Source of the DNA: Luteimonas saliphila
GTDB taxonomy: Bacteria > Pseudomonadota > Gammaproteobacteria > Xanthomonadales > Xanthomonadaceae
Reading direction: 5' to 3'
Assembly: GCF_016774335.1 (NCBI RefSeq)
Contig: NZ_JAETWA010000036.1
Coordinates: forward strand, 50,762-114,761
Length of the DNA stretch: 64,000 bases
This document shows, in pieces, positions 1-7,614 of this stretch (position 1 is its first letter; each line of letters starts with the position of its first letter). The position numbers and the translations under genes are program-made. The notes beneath the pieces were generated by a model. That model was given only the letters and a program-made list of their open reading frames with translations. It searched no databases and had not been told where the DNA came from.

Positions 1-191
1 ATATCCCCCGGCCTGCGCCTGCCGGCACAGGCCTCCTCCTTGATTTCGCCGCAAAGGCCGCGCGGCCGCAGCGTGGCTCGGCTGACGGATGGTTCCGTGA
101 AGCCAAGGCGGCCGAGTCATCCGTTCCGTCCAGAATGCCCGCGAGTCGGCCGCACCCGCTCTACACCGAAACGCCCACGATCTCGACACGC

Positions 192-283
192 GGGTGCGGA
201 TGCCCCTGGGTACGAAATCAAGGAGGAGGCGACGGCCGCTGGCCGTCGCCGGGGGACATTCGTACCCAGGGGTATCCGTACCC
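192..283. repeat. Nested inverted repeat
   Basis: Two 25-base arms (192-216 and 259-283) are inverted copies with two mismatches. They enclose a second perfect hairpin whose 10-base arms GGCGACGGCC/GGCCGTCGCC (228-237, 241-250) flank GCT. It lies downstream of the secreted GH43 gene, which ends at 422 on the minus strand. It may be a REP/MITE-like element or act as a transcription-ending structure, although no T-run follows. The rest of 1-421 shows no gene I can support. Confidence 0.75.
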
Positions 284-421
284 GGCGCCCCGCGATCGGA
301 TCCGACGCTGCGCTTCTTCCTGGCCTGGAAAGAAGCACCCGAAGGAAGACCCCTTCCCGACTTTCTCTCGCCCGGCAGCGAGTGGAGAAACCGAGCAGGT
401 CGCGCGGTCACGTCACGGCTT

Positions 422-2530
422 TCAGTCCCCGCCAGCGGCGTGCCATCTCAGCACGGTGCCGTCCTTCCGGTCAGGACGCGCGCCGGGGCGGTCGGCGGCA
501 TACGGCTCGCCGCTGTCCGGCAGGATGCCCAGGTAGCGGTGGGTCTTCATCGACAGCAGCATGACCTCGCCGCGCAGCAGGTCCTGCCACATGAACAGGC
601 TTGCGGACGATTGCTCCGGCAGCAGGCGCACGTCCGCCGACAGGCCGATGCCGACCACGGTCAGGAAGCCGCTGCCGTCCATCGCCTCGAATGCCACCTG
701 CCCCTGGCCGCGGTCGTGCACGCGGAAACGCGCGCCATTCGACTTCGCCTCGTCCGAGTCGGCCGCCACCGGCTGCAGCACGCCCAGCGGGTGCACCCGC
801 GCGACCGTGTCGTCGCCGAGGTTCGACAGCGACACCACCTGACCCAGCGGGAGGTTGCGCGAGCGGTCGGCCAGCGGCTCGTGCACGCGGAAGTCGTCGA
901 AATCGGCATGGCCGCCTTCCCGGCCTGCCGTGTTGAACGCAAACAGCGCGTAGCGCGAGCCCTGGAAGGTCTTGAGCTGGTACGGCAGCCGGACGGGGTC
1001 GCCGATGTCGGCGTAGCGCTGGCCGTCGACGCTCCAGGAGTAGCGCGCGAAGTCGTCGTCGTAGTCGCCGGCCACGCGCAGATACACCTCGCTCGATTCC
1101 AGCGGCACGTCCACATGCCGATCGCCGAGCTGAGAGTACCAGCGCAGCAACGCACCCGCCTCGCTGCGCATGATGCCCAACCACGACGCCGGCATGTTGA
1201 GCAGGCCGAGGCCGGCGACGTCGCCCGGCGCGAGGCCGGACGCATCCAGACGCACGGTCGCCGTGGACTCGGGGCCGATCACGCGCTGTGTCAGGGTGTT
1301 GCGTGCCCACAGGAAATCGTCCGCGGGCAGCGCATGCAGGCGCAGCGCGCCCGGCCGCTCGACCAGCGACCACTTGCCGTCGACCGGCTGGTGGTTCCAC
1401 TGCCAGACCGGTTTCAGCGCATCCGTGGAGAAATCGTCGCTGCGTGCATAGGTCGCATGCGGCGGCGTCTCGACGCCGACCTCCGGCTTGAGCCAGGTGC
1501 GCGGCGAACGGCCGAGGTTGCCGGCCAGGCCGAAGTACGGCCAGCCGTCCCGCCAGGTCACCGGCGACAGGAACGTGGTGCGGCCGATGGACTTCACGTC
1601 CATCATCGAGAAACCCCACCAGTCGCCGTTCGGGGTCTGCACGATGCCGCCCTGGTGCAGCGGCACCGCGCCCAGCGCATTGTCGCCCGGCTTGTGCATC
1701 GAGAAGCGCGTCGCACCGGTCGGCACCGGCGTGCGCTGGCCCACGCCATCCTCCCACCAGCCGCGCTGGGTGCCCATGGTCTCGCTGGCGCTGATCGCCA
1801 CCGTCTCCCAGGGCCCGTCCAGCCGTTCGGCGCGGGCGGCCTGCATCCGCCCCACCGGCGCGTAGTTGGCGCTGATGATGTAGTAGCGCCCGTCGATCTT
1901 GTAGAAGTGGTGGCCCTCGCCCATGCCGTTGCCGGCGGGGATGATCACCCGCTCGCTGCCCTCGACGACGCCACTGAGGTCGGACTTGATCTCGACCAGG
2001 CGCACTTCGTTGTAGTTGAACACCGCATACACGCGGCCGTCGTCGTCGAACAGTACCGAGAGGTCGTGCAGGTTGCGGTCGATGCGCGAATGCGTCCACG
2101 GCCCCGCCGGATCGGTCGCGGTGAACACGTGCAGGCCGCGCTCGTTGACGTTGACGAAGATGTGGAACCGGCCGTCGTGATGGCGCAGGCTCGGCGCCCA
2201 GATGCCCTGCCCGTACAGGTCGCGGCCATCCTCGAGCCGGTACTCGGGACCGGGCGGGAACCCGGTCATCGCGTACGACAGGAATTCCCAGTTCACCAGA
2301 TCGCGCGAGCGCAGCACCGGCAGCCCGGGCACCGCGTGCATGGTGGTGCCGGTCATGTAGAACCAATCGCCGACGCGGATCAGGTCGGGATCGGAGAACT
2401 CGTCGTACAGCAGCGGGTTGGTGAAGGTACCGTTGCCGTTGTCGGCGGTCCAGGTGGTGGCGCGGTCGCTGGCGAAGGCCGGCGCCAGTGCCAGCAGCAC
2501 GCAGAGCAATCCGGCGATCACATTCCTCAC
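422..2530 (-). CDS. Secreted GH43 glycosidase (arabinofuranosidase/xylosidase type) with extra C-terminal domains
   Basis: Exported retaining-fold-unrelated, inverting five-bladed propeller glycosidase of family GH43, probably releasing arabinose or xylose from side chains; exact substrate not readable. The chosen GTG at 2530 follows AGGAGG at a 5-base spacing; a GTG at 2536 overlaps that site. A signal peptide covers about residues 1-21. The catalytic base is Asp47 in SDPDLIR, and GEGHHFYK carries the likely acid Glu. After the propeller (about 30-330) comes a concanavalin-like region (about 350-550) resembling the C-terminal domain of GH43 xylosidases, then about 140 residues reminiscent of a beta-trefoil/fascin fold. 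At 702 residues it is longer than typical GH43 enzymes. It is the last gene of the minus-strand arabinose series, 142 bases after the permease gene, so co-transcription is likely but not shown. Confidence 0.85.
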   Translation of the reverse strand: MRNVIAGLLCVLLALAPAFASDRATTWTADNGNGTFTNPLLYDEFSDPDLIRVGDWFYMTGTTMHAVPGLPVLRSRDLVNWEFLSYAMTGFPPGPEYRLEDGRDLYGQGIWAPSLRHHDGRFHIFVNVNERGLHVFTATDPAGPWTHSRIDRNLHDLSVLFDDDGRVYAVFNYNEVRLVEIKSDLSGVVEGSERVIIPAGNGMGEGHHFYKIDGRYYIISANYAPVGRMQAARAERLDGPWETVAISASETMGTQRGWWEDGVGQRTPVPTGATRFSMHKPGDNALGAVPLHQGGIVQTPNGDWWGFSMMDVKSIGRTTFLSPVTWRDGWPYFGLAGNLGRSPRTWLKPEVGVETPPHATYARSDDFSTDALKPVWQWNHQPVDGKWSLVERPGALRLHALPADDFLWARNTLTQRVIGPESTATVRLDASGLAPGDVAGLGLLNMPASWLGIMRSEAGALLRWYSQLGDRHVDVPLESSEVYLRVAGDYDDDFARYSWSVDGQRYADIGDPVRLPYQLKTFQGSRYALFAFNTAGREGGHADFDDFRVHEPLADRSRNLPLGQVVSLSNLGDDTVARVHPLGVLQPVAADSDEAKSNGARFRVHDRGQGQVAFEAMDGSGFLTVVGIGLSADVRLLPEQSSASLFMWQDLLRGEVMLLSMKTHRYLGILPDSGEPYAADRPGARPDRKDGTVLRWHAAGGD

Positions 2531-2606
2531 GCGCACCTCCTTTCAGAAATCCCTTCGCCTGTTCCGGGGAAGACCGGACGTCGTGGGGGTCCACCCGAGT
2601 CGCAGT

Positions 2607-2664
2607 GGATGACCAGCACTTCGTGCCGTTGTGAAGCGCTTCCCGACTTCGCGGGAATGACGGC
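2607..2664. repeat. Degenerate TGTCATT-type repeat half
   Basis: The stretch ending GAAGCGCTTCCCGACTTCGC then GGGAATGAC resembles the right half of the element at 11270-11366 (AAGCGCTTCTCGC then GAAATGACA). It sits between the yjfF-like gene and the GH43 gene and looks like a decayed copy. Confidence 0.4.
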
Positions 2665-2672
2665 TCCCGGCT

Positions 2673-3686
2673 TCAACCAGCGCCGCCCCGTTTCGCCAGC
2701 AGCCGCTGCATCAGGCAGAACGCCAGCAGCAGCGCGCCGATGGCGATGCGCGTCCACCACGAACTCAGCGTGCCGTCGAACACGATCAATGTCTGGATCA
2801 GCCCCAGCACCAGCACGCCGAACAGGGTGCCGAGCACGTAGCCGCTGCCGCCCGCGAGCAGGGTGCCGCCGATCACCACCGCGGCGATCGCGTCGAGTTC
2901 CAGCCCCGAGGCGTGCAGGCTGTAGCCGCTGAGCATGTAGAAGGTATAGACCACCCCGGCCAGCGCCGAACAGAAGCCGCTGAGCGCGTACACGCGCACC
3001 AGGGTGGCGTCGACCGGCAGGCCCATCAGGTGCGCGGACTGCTCGTTGCCGCCGATCGCGTAGACCGCGCGGCCGAAACGGGTCATGCCGGCCAGCAACG
3101 CGCCGCCGGCCATCACCAGCAGCGCGATCGCGGCGCCCACCGACAGCGAGGCGCCCCCGCCCACCGGGATGCGCAGGCTCGCCACCGCGACGTGGAAGGC
3201 GTGGTCGATGCCGATCGAGTCCACGCTCACCAGGGTCGCCGTGCCGCGCGCGAGGAACATGCCGGCCAGCGTCACCACGAACGGCTGCAGCCGGTAGCGC
3301 TGGATCATCGCGCCCATCGTCGCGCCGAACGCGGTGCCCAGCACCAGCACCGCCGCGATCGCGGCCAGCGGATGCCAGCCGTGGTGCTGTACCAGGCTGG
3401 CCAGCAGCACCGTGCTGAACGCGACCACCGCACCCACCGACAGGTCGATGCCGCCGGTGAGGATCACGAAGGTCATGCCGACCGCGACGATCAGCACGAA
3501 GCCGTTGTCGATGAACAGGTTGAGGAACACCTGCGGCCGCAGGAAGCCGTCGTACAGCACGCCGCCGGCGATCGACATCGCCAGGAACAGCGACACCGTG
3601 ACCGCGAGCGAAACGTAGCGCGGGTCGCGCCACAGGCGACCCAGCCCGCCCGCCTGCGCCAGCCCGCGCAGCGGCACCGCGCTCAT
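2673..3686 (-). CDS. Sugar ABC transporter permease, YjfF type
   Basis: Inner-membrane permease of the BPD_transp_2 (ribose/galactofuranose) family, 337 residues. The start MSAVPLRGL is set by an ATGA overlap with the stop of the upstream permease. Several hydrophobic helices are visible, with the family hallmark GMTFVILTGGIDLSVGAVVA near residues 70-90. It pairs with the YtfT-like permease to form the channel for the YtfQ binding protein. In E. coli the homologous four-gene system imports galactofuranose. The surrounding arabinose genes suggest L-arabinofuranose as substrate here, which is inference. A longer open frame running upstream into the neighbouring permease gene is a high-G+C artefact. 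Confidence 0.9.
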   Translation of the reverse strand: MSAVPLRGLAQAGGLGRLWRDPRYVSLAVTVSLFLAMSIAGGVLYDGFLRPQVFLNLFIDNGFVLIVAVGMTFVILTGGIDLSVGAVVAFSTVLLASLVQHHGWHPLAAIAAVLVLGTAFGATMGAMIQRYRLQPFVVTLAGMFLARGTATLVSVDSIGIDHAFHVAVASLRIPVGGGASLSVGAAIALLVMAGGALLAGMTRFGRAVYAIGGNEQSAHLMGLPVDATLVRVYALSGFCSALAGVVYTFYMLSGYSLHASGLELDAIAAVVIGGTLLAGGSGYVLGTLFGVLVLGLIQTLIVFDGTLSSWWTRIAIGALLLAFCLMQRLLAKRGGAG

Positions 3687-4729
3687 GCGGTGCCCCGCTG
3701 CGGGCGCCGGACCAGCGCACGCACCTGGCCGCGGAACTGCGGCGACTGCAGCAGCAGCACCGCCAGTACCAGCAGCGCCTTGACCACCAGGTTGACCTGC
3801 GGCGGAACGCCGATGGCGTAGATGGTGGTGGTCAGCGTCTGGATGATCAGCGCGCCGACCAGGCTGCCGGCCAGGCTGAAGCGGCCGCCTGCGAGCGCGG
3901 TGCCGCCGATCGCGACCGCGAGGATCGCGTCGAGTTCGAGCAGCTGGCCCGCATTGTTGGCGTCGGCGCTGGCGACGTTCGCGCTCACCAGCAGGCCGGC
4001 CAGCCCGGCGCAGAAGCCGGAGAACACGTACAGCGACAGCGTGATCGCGCGCGCACGCACGCCAGCCACGTGCGCGGCTACCGGGTTGTATCCGATCGCG
4101 CGCACGAACAGGCCGAGCGCCGTGCGATCGAGCAGCAGCTTCAGCGTGGCGAACACCGCCACCACCACGAACAGCGAGAACGGCAGGCCCAGCAGGAAGC
4201 CGGTGCCGAGGAACCTGTAGGGCTCGTAGTAGATCGTCAGGATCTGGCCGTCGCTGATCAGCTGCGCGACGCCGCGACCGGCCACCATCAGGATCAGGGT
4301 GGCGATGATCGGCTGCATGCCCACCTTCACCACCAGCAATCCGTTCCACAGTCCGCACAGGGCGGCTGCGGCGAGTGCGGCGCCGATCGCGGCGAACAAC
4401 GGTGCGAGGCCGCCGCCGCCCGTGGTCATACGGGTGATGGTCCACGCGGCCACGGTCGCGGCGATCGCGAGCACCGCGCCGACCGAGATGTCGAGCCCGC
4501 GCACCGCGATCACCAGGGTCATGCCCAGCGACACCAGGATCAGCGGCGCGGCCCGGTTGGCGATGTCGACGAGGTTGCCGTACAGGCGCCCATCGCGCCA
4601 CTCCAGCGAGAGGAAGCCGGGATTGAACAGCCCGTTGCCGAGCAGCAGCAGCGCCAGCGCGAGCAGCGGCCACAGCAGCGGATGCGCGAACGCCCGTCTG
4701 GCGAGCGACGGTGGTGGCTCGCCGGTCAT
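3683..4729 (-). CDS. Sugar ABC transporter permease, YtfT type
   Basis: First permease of the importer, 348 residues, inner membrane. It begins MTGEPPPSLARR and has multiple membrane helices. The family motif reads GMTLVIAVRGLDISVGAVLA, where E. coli-type permeases carry a GGIDLSVG-like sequence. Both ends overlap neighbours by 4 bases (ATGA), indicating translational coupling of ytfR, ytfT and yjfF. It should form a heterodimer with the YjfF-like permease at 2673-3686. Family assignment is strong; the substrate (a furanose pentose or hexose) is inferred from context. Confidence 0.9.
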   Translation of the reverse strand: MTGEPPPSLARRAFAHPLLWPLLALALLLLGNGLFNPGFLSLEWRDGRLYGNLVDIANRAAPLILVSLGMTLVIAVRGLDISVGAVLAIAATVAAWTITRMTTGGGGLAPLFAAIGAALAAAALCGLWNGLLVVKVGMQPIIATLILMVAGRGVAQLISDGQILTIYYEPYRFLGTGFLLGLPFSLFVVVAVFATLKLLLDRTALGLFVRAIGYNPVAAHVAGVRARAITLSLYVFSGFCAGLAGLLVSANVASADANNAGQLLELDAILAVAIGGTALAGGRFSLAGSLVGALIIQTLTTTIYAIGVPPQVNLVVKALLVLAVLLLQSPQFRGQVRALVRRPQRGTA

Positions 4730-6225
4730 CCGCCGTGCCCCGCGATCATGTCGAGTACCTGCCGGCCGTCGCAGCCGCCGGGCAGCTCGCCGGCCATGCG
4801 CCGTTCGCGCAGCACCGCGATGCGATCGCCCAGGCGCGTGAGTTCCTCGATCTCGGCGGAGATGAACAGCACCGCCATGCCCTGCCGCGCCAGCCGCACC
4901 ACTTCGGCCATGATTTCCTGCTTGGCGGCGATGTCGATGCCGCGCGTGGGTTCGTCGAGGATCAGCAGCTTCGGATCCGTGGCCAGCCAGCGCGCCAGCA
5001 GCACCTTCTGCTGGTTGCCGCCCGAGAGCGCGGCGGCCGGCGCCTCGATGCCGGTGGTGCGGATGCCGAGCAGTTCGACGTAGCGCGTCGCCATCTCCTC
5101 CTGCCTAGCGCGCGGCAACGACCGCCGCCAGCCGCGCCGCGCCTGCAGCGCCAGCACGATGTTCTCGCGTACCGACAGGCCGGCGACGATGCCCTCCGTC
5201 TTGCGCTCCTCCGGGCACAGTGCCAGCCCACGCGCCACCGCATCGGCGGGATGGTGCAGGTCGGCGGTCTCGCCTGCCACCTGCAGTTCGCCCTTGTCGG
5301 CGCGGTCGAGGCCGAACAGCAGCCGCGCCAGTTCCGTCCGACCCGAACCGAGCAGGCCGCCGAGGCCGAGCACCTCGCCCGCGTGCACGCGCACGTCCAC
5401 CGGCTGCAGGCTGCCACGACGGCCGAGGCCGCGGGCCTCGAGCACCACCTCGCCCTTCGGCAATGCGTCTGCGGACGCACCGCGCGCGCCGGTCAGTTCC
5501 ACCTCGCGCCCGACCATCGCCTTCACCAGCGCCGCCCGCGGCAGGTCGGCCGGCAGGTATTCGCCGACCAGTCCCCCGTTGCGCAGCACGGTGATACGGT
5601 CGGACACCGCGTAGACCTGGTCGAGGAAATGGGTGACGAACAGGATCGCCATCCCGCGATCGCGCAGTCGGCCCATCACCGCGAACAGCTGGCGCACCTC
5701 GTCCTCGTCGAGGCTCGAGGTCGGCTCGTCGAGGATCAGCACCCGTGCCGAGACGCCCAGCGCGCGCGCGATCGCCACCATCTGCTGGATCGCGACCGGA
5801 TAGGACGACAGCGGCCGGTCGACATCGATCTCCAGTTGCAGCTCGGCCAGCAGCTCGCGCGCGCCGGCGCGCACCCGCGCCCAGTCGACCAGGCCGAAGC
5901 GCCGCGGATAGCGGCCGGCGAACAGGTTCTCGGCGACCGACAGGTTCGGGCAGAGGTTCACTTCCTGGTAGACGGTACTGATGCCGGCGTGCTGCGCCTC
6001 GAGCGGGCTGGCCGGCGCGATCGCGCGGCCGGCGAGCGTCACCGTGCCGGCATCGGGCGTCTCCACACCGGTGAGCAGCTTGATCAGGGTCGACTTGCCC
6101 GCGCCGTTCTGGCCCATCAGCGCATGCACCTCGCCGGCGCGCAGGGTCAGACCGGCGCCGTCGAGCGCACGGGTCGCGCCGAACCGCTTGCACAGGCGTT
6201 CTGCGTGCAGGATCACGTCGCTCAA
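4726..6225 (-). CDS. Sugar ABC transporter ATP-binding protein, YtfR type (TTG start)
   Basis: Cytoplasmic ATPase with two tandem ABC domains, driving the sugar importer. I chose a TTG start at 6225 because GAGG lies 8 bases upstream and it yields 499 residues, close to the usual 500 for YtfR; upstream in-frame sequence is only the hairpin repeats. The first domain has a Walker A GQNGAGKST near residue 40 and a degenerate signature region (SSYPVAIQQMVAIARAL). The second has a clean LSGGNQQKVLLARWL and LILDEPTRGID. This asymmetry is usual for sugar ABC ATPases of the MglA/YtfR group. A GTG at 6216 is an alternative start. Confidence 0.9.
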   Translation of the reverse strand: MSDVILHAERLCKRFGATRALDGAGLTLRAGEVHALMGQNGAGKSTLIKLLTGVETPDAGTVTLAGRAIAPASPLEAQHAGISTVYQEVNLCPNLSVAENLFAGRYPRRFGLVDWARVRAGARELLAELQLEIDVDRPLSSYPVAIQQMVAIARALGVSARVLILDEPTSSLDEDEVRQLFAVMGRLRDRGMAILFVTHFLDQVYAVSDRITVLRNGGLVGEYLPADLPRAALVKAMVGREVELTGARGASADALPKGEVVLEARGLGRRGSLQPVDVRVHAGEVLGLGGLLGSGRTELARLLFGLDRADKGELQVAGETADLHHPADAVARGLALCPEERKTEGIVAGLSVRENIVLALQARRGWRRSLPRARQEEMATRYVELLGIRTTGIEAPAAALSGGNQQKVLLARWLATDPKLLILDEPTRGIDIAAKQEIMAEVVRLARQGMAVLFISAEIEELTRLGDRIAVLRERRMAGELPGGCDGRQVLDMIAGHGG

Positions 6226-6253
6226 GCGGCGGCCCTCATCCGCCCTTCGGGCA

Positions 6254-6530
6254 CCTTCTCCCGAAATCGGGAGAAGGGAAAGAGTGCGCAACACGCGAAG
6301 GCGAGGGCCGAGGACTACTAGCCCCTCTCCCGCTTGAGGGAGAGGGAAAGCGCGCACTGCGCGCGAGGGTGAGCGCAGCGACAGCGCTCATCGGCTGCTC
6401 CCTTTCCCCCGGCCCTGCGCAGCGCGCAGGGCGCTCATCGGCGCGCGAGCCAGTGGCTCGCAAGCGCGCCTCTTCGCCCCGCTTGCGGGAGAGGGAAAGC
6501 GCGCAGCGCGCGAGGGTGAGGGCCGTGATC
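6254..6530. repeat. Cluster of CTTCTCCC/CCTCTCCC hairpin repeats inside the transporter operon
   Basis: The gap between ytfQ and ytfR (6226-6542, 317 bases) has no gene. It contains a 24-base hairpin CCTTCTCCCGA-AA-TCGGGAGAAGG (6254-6277), a second hairpin CCCTCTCCC...GGGAGAGGG (6323-6346) followed by a GCGCGC-rich tail ending GAGGGTGAGCG, and a third degenerate copy near 6478-6525 with the same tail. Similar hairpins recur at 56877-56975. They resemble REP-type elements of Xanthomonadaceae and could stabilise the upstream ytfQ part of the mRNA. Confidence 0.7.
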
Positions 6531-6542
6531 GCGCGCACCGGC

Positions 6543-7523
6543 TCAGTACTTGCGGTTCGGCAGTTCGGCCTCGGCCTGGTCCTGGGTGAACACGCCCTCT
6601 TCCACCATCACCCGCTTCGGCACCTCGCGGCCCGCGTGCACGTCGCGCACCAGCTGCGCCAGCTGCGGCCCGAGCAGCGGATTGCATTCGACCGTGGCGT
6701 TGAGCTTCCCGGCCTTCATCGCCTCGAATGCCCCACGCACACCGTCGATCGAGACGATGCGGATGTCGGTGCCGGGCTTCAGCCCGGCCTCCTCGATCGC
6801 CTGGATCGCGCCGATCGCCATGTCGTCGTTGTGCGCGAACAGCACGTCGATGTTCCTGCCCTCGGCCCGGAGGAAGGCCTCCATCACTTCCTTGCCGCGC
6901 GCCCGGGTGAAATCGCCGCTCTGCGAGCGCACGATCTGGAATCGCGCATCGGCGTCGATCACTTCCTTGAAGCCGCGCATGCGGTCGTTGGCCGGCGCGG
7001 ACCCCACCGTGCCCTGCAGTTCGACGATCCGGATCGGCCCAGCCTCGCCTTCGCTGTCTTCCACCAGCCAGCGCGCGGCGCGGCGGCCTTCCTCGACGAA
7101 GTCGGACCCGACCAGCGTGGCGTACAGCGACTCGTCGGACACGTTCACCGCGCGGTCGGTCAGCACCACCGGGATGCCCGCGGCCTTCGCTTCGCGCAGC
7201 ACCGTGTCCCAGCCGGTTTCGACCACTGGCGAGAACGCGATCACGTCCACCCCCTGGGCGATGAACGAGCGCAGCGCCTTGATCTGGTTCTCCTGCTTCT
7301 GCTGCGCATCGGAGAAGCGCAGGTCGAACTCCGGCGCGGCCAGCGCCTCGCGCACCGAACGCGTGTTCGCGGTGCGCCATTCGCTCTCCGCGCCTACCTG
7401 GCTGAAGCCCACGGTGATCGCGCCTTCGCCGGCGGCAGCCGTGTCCGCGCCGCCATCGCCGCCCGAACACGCTGTCAGCACCGCGGCGCACAGCAGCGCC
7501 GCCACACCCATCAGATTCCGCAT
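6543..7523 (-). CDS. Sugar ABC transporter substrate-binding lipoprotein, YtfQ type
   Basis: Captures the sugar on the outer face of the inner membrane for the YtfRT-YjfF importer. The product is 326 residues. The ATG at 7523 follows GGGAGGGAG. The signal ends in a lipobox LTAC with Cys19, so the protein is probably lipid-anchored, unlike the soluble E. coli YtfQ. Mature sequence contains Peripla_BP_4 features: TVGFSQVGAESEWRTANT near the N-terminus and the C-terminal half with FAHNDDMAIGAIQAIEEAG. It lies upstream of the transporter genes, separated from them by the hairpin cluster. High similarity in layout to galactofuranose binders suggests a furanose ligand; L-arabinofuranose is inferred from context. 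Confidence 0.9.
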   Translation of the reverse strand: MRNLMGVAALLCAAVLTACSGGDGGADTAAAGEGAITVGFSQVGAESEWRTANTRSVREALAAPEFDLRFSDAQQKQENQIKALRSFIAQGVDVIAFSPVVETGWDTVLREAKAAGIPVVLTDRAVNVSDESLYATLVGSDFVEEGRRAARWLVEDSEGEAGPIRIVELQGTVGSAPANDRMRGFKEVIDADARFQIVRSQSGDFTRARGKEVMEAFLRAEGRNIDVLFAHNDDMAIGAIQAIEEAGLKPGTDIRIVSIDGVRGAFEAMKAGKLNATVECNPLLGPQLAQLVRDVHAGREVPKRVMVEEGVFTQDQAEAELPNRKY

Positions 7524-7614
7524 CGCTCCCTCCCGGTTCGTCTCGTCTGCGCGATCACCATGCCCACATGGTGCACCAGCGCGCGCCCACGTGCGCGCCG
7601 GTCGCGTCCTGGCT

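Noticed and set aside
194..2932. Very long open frame (912 codons) antisense to the GH43 gene
   Set aside because: High G+C makes antisense frames open; the translation is low-complexity (Arg, Ala, Val, His rich) with no recognisable domain, and it crosses known gene boundaries.
2673..4673. Apparent fusion of both ABC permeases in a single 666-residue frame
   Set aside because: The upstream half is a shadow frame of the YtfT gene; the true YjfF start is at the ATGA overlap at 3686.
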